From: Bacteroidota bacterium
GTDB taxonomy: Bacteria > Bacteroidota > Bacteroidia > Cytophagales > Cyclobacteriaceae
Direction: 5' to 3'
DNA length: 46,765 nt
Assembly: GCA_027593175.1 (NCBI GenBank)
Contig: JAQCJI010000015.1
Span: 1-46,765, forward strand
Below the pieces are notes generated by a model that saw only the letters and a program-made list of their open reading frames with translations, searched no databases and was not told the origin of the DNA. The position numbers and the translations under genes were made by a program. Shown piece by piece: positions 1-8,767 of this stretch (the stretch's first letter is position 1; each line of letters opens with the position of its first letter).

Positions 1-457
1 GATCAAAACTCTACTCCCCCAGGCCTGCATTGGCGTGGACGTGATTGTAGGTTTCCCTGGGGAGACCGACGAACTCTTTCTAGAAACCTACAACTTTCTG
101 AACGAGCTAAACTTCTCCTACCTCCACGTATTTACGTATTCGGAGCGTGCCAATACTCGTGCTGTGGACATGGACGGGGTGGTACCGATGAAAAAACGAA
201 ACGAGCGCTCCAAGATGCTCCGCATTTTATCCGAGAAAAAGCGCCGTAAATTTTACGAGGAAAATCTAGGCCAGACCTTTACCGTACTTTTTGAAGAGGA
301 CATTGAAGACGGCATGATGCATGGGTTTACCGAAAACTACATCCGCGTCGCCGCCAAATACGACCCCATGCTGATCAATGAACTGAAGGTTGTGACCTTG
401 GACGCCATTTTAGCTGATGGGAATGTGGGGGTGCGGGAACCTGAATTGGTTAGTTGA
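1..457 (+). CDS. mtaB: tRNA N6-threonylcarbamoyladenosine methylthiotransferase MtaB, C-terminal part (5' end outside window)
   Basis: Radical-SAM methylthiotransferase that converts t6A37 to ms2t6A37 in ANN-decoding tRNAs. Only the last ~150 residues are present; the frame is open from base 2 to the TGA at 455-457. The visible part starts inside the radical-SAM barrel: the DVIVGFPGE motif, then YLHVFTYSERANTRA, then a long basic helix (KKRNERSKMLRILSEKKRRKF). It ends in a TRAM-like segment with the family's NYIRV motif. The Fe-S cysteines would lie upstream, outside the window. MtaB is separated from its paralogues MiaB and RimO by the HVFTYSERANTRA wording, recalled from the family. Followed by a repeat-rich gap with no co-transcribed gene. 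Confidence 0.88.
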   Translation, partial: IKTLLPQACIGVDVIVGFPGETDELFLETYNFLNELNFSYLHVFTYSERANTRAVDMDGVVPMKKRNERSKMLRILSEKKRRKFYEENLGQTFTVLFEEDIEDGMMHGFTENYIRVAAKYDPMLINELKVVTLDAILADGNVGVREPELVS

Positions 458-892
458 ATAACTACTTAATTGATTAACTGGTTTACCGAAGGTTAAACGC
501 CAGCCTGCCGCAGGCTGGTTAAAAATGTTAAGTGCCTACTAATCCAAACAGATTTCAAGTTACAAAAGTAGATTCACTGAACCCCAAAGGGGTATTACAA
601 TTATGACCGCGGGTGAAACCCGTGGTTTGAGAATGTATTACATTAAGAGCCCTGAAGGGGCGATACTATTAGGTCACGCCCCTTCAGGGCTTAAGGATAT
701 CCCGTAAAAAGTTACCCCCGGTTTCATTGGGGGTCATCGATGTTTCGACCCTTCGGGTCTTGCCAAGAAATTAACATTCAAAAAATGGATGAAGAAATTA
801 GTTCAATGAATTTATTGATACCACCAAAATCCTACGAATAGATTCAACCTCACAAATCCTTTGCGTCTTATGCGTCTTTGCGCGAAAAACCC
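458..892. repeat. Repeat island of short GC-rich palindromes between mtaB and glgB
   Basis: This 435-base non-coding stretch holds a run of hairpins: CCAGCCTGCCGCAGGCTGG at 500-518, CCCCAAAGGGG at 582-592, an imperfect CCGCGGGT/ACCCGTGG hairpin at 607-625, a perfect 15-bp inverted repeat at 648-662/677-691, CCCCC/GGGGG near 714-734, and GACCCTTCGGGTC near 749-761. The pieces resemble those at about 3020-3200. At 857-886 a token reads TTTGCGTCTTATGCGTCTTTGCGC. No open reading frame here looks coding. The style fits interspersed palindromic repeats known from many Bacteroidota chromosomes; their function is unknown. Confidence 0.75.
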
Positions 893-2905
893 TTATCCGC
901 CGCGGCGGACCAACACCATCCCTACTCGACTCGGAACATACAACAACAGCTCCTGATTAGCATTGGTGGGGTAGATCAACTTACTATCTAAGCGGTCAAA
1001 GCCTCCAAATTCGGGTGCGTCGGACTGCAAGACCATTTGGTAATCCCCCGCACTAGGTACCGGAATCGCTAATCCCCCGAAGGAATCACTGGGATGAAAG
1101 CCAAACACAAAAATCAGGTTGCCACGGGTGTAGGCCAGCACCTTTTTATTGGGCTCTAGGTACAATTGGCTTGCTGGCCCAGCGGCCAAATTTGGATAGC
1201 GGGTAGCCAAACCAATCATAGCCTTATCCCAAGCAGCTAGTTGCTGGTACCGCAACAAGGGATCATCTACCAGGGACCACTGCCGGCGGGCATACTGGTA
1301 GCTCCAGTCGTTGCCCTCCCGGGGAAAATCCACCCATTCGGGGTGTCCAAACTCATTGCCAATAAAATTGAGGTATCCTTCTCCACCCAGCGTGAGGGTA
1401 ATCAAGCGGATCATCTTGTGTAAAGCAATCCCGCGGTCGATGACTAGGTTTTGCTCCAGGACGGACATGGAAAAATACATTTCCTTGTCCATCAACCAAA
1501 AGGCAAGGCTCTTGTCCCCAACCAAGGCCTGGTCGTGGCTTTCCGCATAGGCGATGGATTTCTCTTTCGCTGGGCGGTTAGTAAGCTCATGCCAAAGCTC
1601 AAATAGATCCCATTGCTCGTCCGTTTTGTGCTTTAGCGTGCGGATCCAAAAGTCCGGAATACCCATGGCCAAGCGAAAATCAAATCCAATCCCCCCCACG
1701 GAGATCGGTAGGCTCAGCCCTGGCATTCCACTCACCTCTTCTGCAATGGAAATAGCATCAGGATTCAAGGAATGAATCAGCGTATTGGCCAACTGAAAAT
1801 AAGTCAACGCCTCCTCATCCACGCCTTCGTCAAAGTAGCGGTAAGCGCTATCAAAAGAGATTAGCCCATGATGGTGATACAGCATGGAAGTGGCCCCATC
1901 AAAGCGGAAGCCGTCGAAGTGGAATTCCTCCATCCAGTAGCGAATGTTGGAGAGCAGAAACTGTTGCACCTCCCATTTGTCGTAGTTGAACAATTTGGAG
2001 TCCCAACCTACATGGTAGCCGCGATCTCCAACATGAAAGTAGCAATCATCCGTACCGTCAAACTTGTTTAATCCCTCATTGGTATTATTAACCGCATGCG
2101 AATGCACCAAGTCCATAATCACTGCGATGCCTAGGGAATGCGCCGTATTAATTAAAGACTTGAGTTCCTCCGGGGTTCCAAACCGTGATGAGGGCGCAAA
2201 AAAGTTGGATACGTGGTAGCCAAAAGATCCGTAGTAGGGATGCTCCATCACGGCCATGAGCTGAATGGCGGTGTATCCCGCAGCTTTGATGCGCGGAAGG
2301 ATGTATTGTTCAAATTCACTGTAAGTCCCCACCACTTCTTTTTCCTGCGCCATCCCCACATGGCACTCGTAGATCAGGGGCATTTGGAGGGATTTTTTCG
2401 GGGAAAAGGATTTGTCAGTCCAGGTAAACTCTTGCGCTGGAAACCAGAGTTGCCCAGCAAAATCCTTGGTCTCCTCATCCTGCACCACGCGACGGATGGA
2501 TGCGGGTATGCGGTCCAGGTCGCTGTCGTTGGCACCGATCACCCGAACCTTCAGTTTGCTGCCATGAACAAAGGAGTATTGGTATTGGCTCTGGGGCAAG
2601 AAGATTTCCCAATCCCCTCGGCTATTTTTTTGTAGTGGGTGGGAATTTCGGTTCCATCCGTTGAAATCCCCGATGAGGTACAGGGCTTTGGCATGGGGAG
2701 CCCATTCTCGGTAGGTCCATCCTTTACGAATGAGGTCAATGTGGATGCCATAGTATTCATGGCTACTTGAAAATTCAACGATACTTCCGGCATAGTCATT
2801 AATGGCGCTGTGTGCCGCTTGGAAGCGGGCATGGCGCCGCTGGATTACTTCAGCATAAGGCTGCAACCAGCTTTCTCCGTCAAGAAGTGCGAATGAAGTA
2901 GACAC
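893..2905 (-). CDS. glgB: 1,4-alpha-glucan branching enzyme (GH13, eukaryote-like GlgB type)
   Basis: Makes alpha-1,6 branches in glycogen. The 670-residue protein has an N-terminal CBM48/early-set domain (about 50-150, with REWAP and IGDFNGWN), then a GH13 barrel and a C-terminal beta domain. Visible GH13 regions are DLVHSHA (D265-H270), GFRFDGATS with nucleophile D336, IAEEVSGMP with acid/base E389, and ESHDQALVGDKS with D458. Wording and length match the GH13_8 group that includes eukaryotic branching enzymes, not the ~730-residue E. coli form. The start is GTG at 2905. No other glycogen gene is adjacent. The last codons (RRGG) are formed by a GC-rich palindrome that also occurs just outside the gene's 5' end, so the C-terminus may have been extended by a repeat. 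Confidence 0.9.
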   Translation of the reverse strand: MSTSFALLDGESWLQPYAEVIQRRHARFQAAHSAINDYAGSIVEFSSSHEYYGIHIDLIRKGWTYREWAPHAKALYLIGDFNGWNRNSHPLQKNSRGDWEIFLPQSQYQYSFVHGSKLKVRVIGANDSDLDRIPASIRRVVQDEETKDFAGQLWFPAQEFTWTDKSFSPKKSLQMPLIYECHVGMAQEKEVVGTYSEFEQYILPRIKAAGYTAIQLMAVMEHPYYGSFGYHVSNFFAPSSRFGTPEELKSLINTAHSLGIAVIMDLVHSHAVNNTNEGLNKFDGTDDCYFHVGDRGYHVGWDSKLFNYDKWEVQQFLLSNIRYWMEEFHFDGFRFDGATSMLYHHHGLISFDSAYRYFDEGVDEEALTYFQLANTLIHSLNPDAISIAEEVSGMPGLSLPISVGGIGFDFRLAMGIPDFWIRTLKHKTDEQWDLFELWHELTNRPAKEKSIAYAESHDQALVGDKSLAFWLMDKEMYFSMSVLEQNLVIDRGIALHKMIRLITLTLGGEGYLNFIGNEFGHPEWVDFPREGNDWSYQYARRQWSLVDDPLLRYQQLAAWDKAMIGLATRYPNLAAGPASQLYLEPNKKVLAYTRGNLIFVFGFHPSDSFGGLAIPVPSAGDYQMVLQSDAPEFGGFDRLDSKLIYPTNANQELLLYVPSRVGMVLVRRGG
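896..910. repeat. GC palindrome overlapping the 3' end of glgB
   Basis: TCCGCCGCGGCGGAC at 896-910 shares 15 of 16 bases with the perfect palindrome at 3219-3234. It supplies the last sense codons of glgB (Arg-Arg-Gly-Gly). Confidence 0.8.
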
Positions 2906-3218
2906 AAAAAATTAGGTTTAGAGATGGAGAGTGAAATTAGAGAAAAAGGTTGGAAGTAGGAGAAAAAAAAGCGCTTCAATAATGTAATATGCGTACTAAT
3001 TGTAAGATTTTTAGTATCACCACCTTCGGGGCTCAAGGAAATATTTATCACACTAACCCCGGGCTGCACCCGGGGTCATAATCGTAATGCCCTTACAGGG
3101 CTTTTTTCTAGTCCAAAAAGACCGTAGTGGTTTAAAAATCACTGGTATAACGACCCGAAGGATCGATACTTTGATTACCCCCAGAATAACATGGCGCATA
3201 ATTGTTTAAAATATCAAA

Positions 3219-3234
3219 GTCCGCCGCGGCGGAC
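3219..3234. repeat. Perfect 16-bp palindrome GTCCGCCGCGGCGGAC
   Basis: A perfect self-complementary 16-mer downstream of katG. Its near-identical partner lies at 896-910, so the two copies bracket glgB. Confidence 0.85.
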
Positions 3235-3251
3235 GATACTACTTTTACAAT

Positions 3252-3276
3252 AAAAAAAACGGCTCCTTTCAGAGCC
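3252..3276 (-). terminator. Intrinsic terminator of katG
   Basis: Read on the minus strand, GGCTC (loop TGAAAG) GAGCC is followed by G and then a run of eight T residues (plus-strand A-run 3252-3259). It begins about 30 bases after the katG stop codon. Confidence 0.8.
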
Positions 3277-3304
3277 ACTTTTTCTACTTAAACTTATCCC
3301 AAAA

Positions 3305-5527
<2,223 letters not shown>

Positions 5528-5583
5528 TTATCGAGAGAAGGTGCTAAGTTAATAAAAGAAAAATGTATGTAATTATTTTTTCG

Positions 5584-5598
5584 ATTGATAAAAACTAT
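5584..5598. promoter_or_regulatory. Possible OxyR-like half-site upstream of katG
   Basis: ATTG-N7-CTAT at 5584-5598 resembles one half of the OxyR pattern ATAG-N7-CTAT and lies 72-86 bases before the katG start. The second half expected after another seven bases is poorly matched (ATCA), so the call is weak. Confidence 0.22.
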
Positions 5599-5668
5599 GA
5601 GCTATATCAGGAATTGAAGGAAGGTAGAAAAATGGTGGTATAAGTGTTGAAAAATCTCTGTTTCACTA

Positions 5669-5697
5669 AAAAAAATCCCCCCGCAATTCTGCGGGGG
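5669..5697 (-). terminator. Intrinsic terminator of the alpha/beta hydrolase gene
   Basis: An 8-bp perfect stem, CCCCCGCA (5678-5685) with TGCGGGGG (5690-5697), loop ATTC. Read on the minus strand it is followed by a run of eight T residues (plus-strand A-run). It lies 21 bases after the stop codon. Confidence 0.88.
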
Positions 5698-5717
5698 TAT
5701 TTCTACCAAATAAATTT

Positions 5718-7013
5718 TTACTTCTTCCTCTTCTGCGCGGCGGTCCACTCCATGATGGTGACTGGGCGGCCGTTGAGTAGGACGGCGGAACCGTCAAAAT
5801 CGGTGCGTGCGACGTTCGCATGAGAATATACCCAGGACCAGTGGCCATTGTAATGGAAATTGGTCCCCCCATAAAAGCCCGTCACATCCGTCACGTTATC
5901 GTAATAGGATAAAATCACATTTTTGGCTCCCGCTTGCTTCATTCTGTGGTACAACGGCACCACTGTTTCATCCGGCTTGGTGGTCATGTCGTCCTTGGCA
6001 TGCACAAACCAAATCGGAGTCTGCTTGAGTGATTGCAACTGCGCATCACTGACAAACTCATTGTTGTAAGCAAGTGCGGAGATGTAGCCTGCAGCAAAGT
6101 AGCTTGGATGCTCCAAAATCAATTTGAGCGACAGGTACCCACCATTGGAACAGCCGCCTACATAAATACGAGTCGGGTCAACCAAGGGATTCTTTGCCAC
6201 AAAATCTTCAATCAACGCAAATACAGCCGCATTGTAAATGTCATTCGTTTTTCCGCGGGTCATGCCCTCCCCTGCGTTCATCCAGAAGGTAGGCGTTTGT
6301 GGCGCCAAGACGAAGGCCCCTTCCCCAAAGAGGGTTTGAATCTCTGGCGAAGCATAGTTGAAGGCCTTGTTGCCCATCAGTGCGATGCTAGGATCGGTAC
6401 CTCCCTCTCCTCCACCATGAAGCCAGATGATTAAGGGTGCTTTGGTAGTCAGTTTTTTCGGAGAAAAAGCTCCATAAGTCAATGTAGTTCCCTGATGGGT
6501 AAATGTTCCGGATAGGTCAAACTCATCCAGGATAGGACGCACTCGGCCTTTTTCCTGGTTCCAGGTAGCCCCTGTTTTGCCATGAATGACCGTGACCCCG
6601 TAGTCAATCCACACGTTGGAAGCACGGTTGCCCATACGCAAGTACTGAATGCCCGATCCTAAAGGATTTACAGGACTTACGGCCAATACCAAAGTCAAAT
6701 GGGATCCATTTTCCATACGATTCCCCTTTTCATCCGAGGAATAGGTGTAAACGACTGAACGCTTCCCGGAAGCTTGCGAGACAGGAATTTCCCCATCCTT
6801 GGAACTTCGTGTCACAAATACCTCAAAATCTGAAAGGGTAGTTTCTTTACTGGCTTTCAGGTCGTGGAGTACCACCTTGCTTGCAGCCGGCCCCCAATCA
6901 AAACCTTCCATCACTAAAGTGTAGGTACCTCCTAGATTTGCTGCAGGTGTACTCGCCCACAAACAGACACAAGACAAAAAGAAAAGGAATGCAAGCGATA
7001 GGATCTTTTTCAC
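5718..7013 (-). CDS. Secreted alpha/beta hydrolase (PHB-depolymerase/feruloyl-esterase-like)
   Basis: An exported hydrolase of unknown substrate. I place the start at GTG 7013, giving VKKILSLAFLFFLSC as the signal peptide; an upstream TTG at 7028 is possible. The cut may be type I (after LWA) or lipoprotein-type at the LSC cysteine. Residues ~25-165 form a beta-rich accessory domain. The catalytic domain follows: LIIWLHGGGEGG (oxyanion loop), nucleophile S289 in GGCSNGG, Asp341 or 342 in HAKDD, and H391 in YNGHWSW. The layout fits stand-alone peptidase_S9/esterase-like proteins with a GCSNGG elbow. No polysaccharide-utilisation genes are next to it. It has its own terminator. Confidence 0.72.
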   Translation of the reverse strand: MKKILSLAFLFFLSCVCLWASTPAANLGGTYTLVMEGFDWGPAASKVVLHDLKASKETTLSDFEVFVTRSSKDGEIPVSQASGKRSVVYTYSSDEKGNRMENGSHLTLVLAVSPVNPLGSGIQYLRMGNRASNVWIDYGVTVIHGKTGATWNQEKGRVRPILDEFDLSGTFTHQGTTLTYGAFSPKKLTTKAPLIIWLHGGGEGGTDPSIALMGNKAFNYASPEIQTLFGEGAFVLAPQTPTFWMNAGEGMTRGKTNDIYNAAVFALIEDFVAKNPLVDPTRIYVGGCSNGGYLSLKLILEHPSYFAAGYISALAYNNEFVSDAQLQSLKQTPIWFVHAKDDMTTKPDETVVPLYHRMKQAGAKNVILSYYDNVTDVTGFYGGTNFHYNGHWSWVYSHANVARTDFDGSAVLLNGRPVTIMEWTAAQKRKK

Positions 7014-7149
7014 AGGAGCATGGGTCAACAGTTATTGAGGAATAATATTCAAAAAAAAATGGAGTTATTCACCAAAAAACTTTTCAATCGTTAAAAATAG
7101 CAGCGAGGGATCAAATCCGTTGGGCTGAGGGCACTCATTCAAAACAACA

Positions 7150-7181
7150 AACAGGCAGATTTCAGTTGAAATCAGCCTGTT
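7150..7181. terminator. Bidirectional terminator-like hairpin below the permease gene
   Basis: A 15-bp stem with one A-A mismatch: AACAGGC-a-GATTTCA (7150-7164) pairs with TGAAATC-a-GCCTGTT (7167-7181), loop GT. TTTT follows on the plus strand and a T-rich stretch on the minus strand. It lies 45 bases after the permease stop codon. Confidence 0.65.
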
Positions 7182-7225
7182 TTATTATGAAAAGCCTTGA
7201 GATGACCTATTATTAAAAGTAGCGC

Positions 7226-8470
7226 TTATTCGTAGCGCAAGGATTCGATGGGATCCAGTTTGCTTGCCTTGAAAGCAGGGATATAACCCGCCAATAAGCC
7301 CACGATGATACAAATCACAAAGGATACAATCATCCAGAGCCATGGAACTAAGAATCCGCCCGGGCCAATATAGTTGGCAATCACGTTGCCAATCAAAATG
7401 CCAAGTATCATCCCAAAAATACCTCCAATCAAGCAAATGGTGATTGCCTCAATCAGAAACTGCTGGCGAATAAGCAATGGCGTAGCGCCCAAGGCTTTTC
7501 GGATACCAATCTCACGAGTTCGCTCGGTCACCGACACCAGCATGATATTCATCAAGCCGATAGCCGCACCCAGTAAGGTGATAAAACCGATGCCAAATCC
7601 TCCGATGCGTAGGTATCCGGCCACTTCCTCCAAACTTTCGGCTACTGACTCACTCTTGGCCAACTCGAAGGAATCTTCTTGCGCGACGCGATCCTGACGG
7701 ATTTTACGCATGATTCCTATAGCCTGTCCCATTTCATAGTCGATTTTGCCTGGATCAGAGACCACACCCGTAATGCGGTAGTTAAAGGTGCCACGCAAAT
7801 CTAGTTTGGCAGCATTGTCAATGGGGATCAAAATCTGTCGATCTGATCCTTGGTCCTGCCCAACACCACCCTGCTTATCAAGTAATCCTATGATGGTGTA
7901 GGATTGGCCAAAAATGGTTAAGGTTTGGTTGATGGACTCTTCACCTGCCGTAAAAAGCGTTTCCTTTAGCTCCTTACCTATGATCGCTACATTTTTTCCG
8001 TAACGTACATCCATCTGGGAGAAATTTCTGCCCTTTAACAACTTTATAGCTTTTGTAGCTAGGTAGTTTTCGTCTCCTCCACGAATACGAATGTTAGGAT
8101 TGGTTTTTTTAGAACCTCTTTTGATTTCGGCGGTGCCGGATACGGTGGTGAATATGGTAGAAATGCCGTTGGATGCATATTCCTCCTTGAAACTTACCGC
8201 CTCTCGAAAGGTAATATTAGGATAGGTTTTTTCAGTTTTTCCTTGCTGCACGATCCTACGGCCTTGAGATCCACTGCTACGAATGTCGAAGGAATTGGCT
8301 CCAAAACCGGCAAAACTCTCCACGATCTGCGCCTTGATTCCATCAATGGCAGTGAGCATACCCACCAAGGAGGAAATCCCGATTGCAATGATGGCACCTG
8401 TTAAAACCGTTCTCAAAAGGTGCGCCTTTACCGAGGTAAATGCTTCTCGGACATTTTCGATCAAATTCAT
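7226..8470 (-). CDS. MacB/FtsX-type ABC transporter permease
   Basis: A 414-residue inner-membrane permease. One N-terminal membrane helix (about 20-42, TVLTGAIIAIGISSLVGML) is followed by a ~240-residue periplasmic MacB_PCD domain and then an FtsX domain with three membrane helices (about 285-310, 335-360, 370-395). The conserved ERTREIGIRKALGA segment lies between helices 2 and 3. Members use a separate LolD/MacB-like ATPase to power lipoprotein transport or efflux mechanochemically. No ATPase or membrane-fusion gene is adjacent, so the partner must be encoded elsewhere. ATG at 8470; a hairpin follows at 7150-7181. Substrate unknown. Confidence 0.88.
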   Translation of the reverse strand: MNLIENVREAFTSVKAHLLRTVLTGAIIAIGISSLVGMLTAIDGIKAQIVESFAGFGANSFDIRSSGSQGRRIVQQGKTEKTYPNITFREAVSFKEEYASNGISTIFTTVSGTAEIKRGSKKTNPNIRIRGGDENYLATKAIKLLKGRNFSQMDVRYGKNVAIIGKELKETLFTAGEESINQTLTIFGQSYTIIGLLDKQGGVGQDQGSDRQILIPIDNAAKLDLRGTFNYRITGVVSDPGKIDYEMGQAIGIMRKIRQDRVAQEDSFELAKSESVAESLEEVAGYLRIGGFGIGFITLLGAAIGLMNIMLVSVTERTREIGIRKALGATPLLIRQQFLIEAITICLIGGIFGMILGILIGNVIANYIGPGGFLVPWLWMIVSFVICIIVGLLAGYIPAFKASKLDPIESLRYE

Positions 8471-8767
8471 GTTGTGTTCGTTTTGGAACAGTGCTGGTAA
8501 AAATGATTACTTATCAAATGGAAGTATATATAAAAATTAGAGTTCATGGCAAGTTACTTGGGTTTTTTAAGGAGAACGAAAATTTCTCACTTTTTTTAAA
8601 CTACAAGGCACAAGACTCATACAGGCGAGAGTCAAGAGACTTGGCTTATTTTCTCGCTCCTTAGTTTTTTGGCTCGCAAAGACGAAAAGATAGAGCCCGG
8701 TCAACACTAATCAGGGATTGACATAATTAGTGCATTGTACTTGGTGCTTAGTACTTTGTACAATTTT
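8471..8767. other. Intergenic region between permease and porin genes
   Basis: About 300 bases with no credible gene. It should hold the permease promoter. At 8672-8692 it has a token (reverse strand CGTCTTTGCGAG) like the one at 864-886. At 8734-8764 it has the inverted repeat ATTGTAC/GTACAAT around a GTAC-rich core similar to sequence beyond hutI. Confidence 0.5.

Larger units (their letters stand above)
2906..3304. repeat. Second repeat island between katG and glgB
   Basis: A 399-base gap. Next to glgB (2906-3010) it is AT-rich and must carry the glgB promoter, though I see no clean -33/-7 pair. From about 3020 it contains GC-rich palindromes in the style of the 458-892 island: CCCCGGGctgCACCCGGGG at 3057-3075, GCCCTTACAGGGC at 3089-3101 followed by a T-run, CGACCCGAAGGATCG near 3150-3164, and the perfect palindrome GTCCGCCGCGGCGGAC at 3219-3234. 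The katG terminator lies at 3252-3276. No coding sequence is credible here. Confidence 0.7.

Noticed and set aside
458-892. CRISPR array
   Set aside because: Palindromes differ from each other and are irregularly spaced; there are no equal-length repeats and spacers or cas genes.
2213-2635. 140-residue plus-strand ORF opposite glgB
   Set aside because: Antisense shadow of a strongly conserved glgB; no family-like sequence, low-complexity basic and hydrophobic mix.
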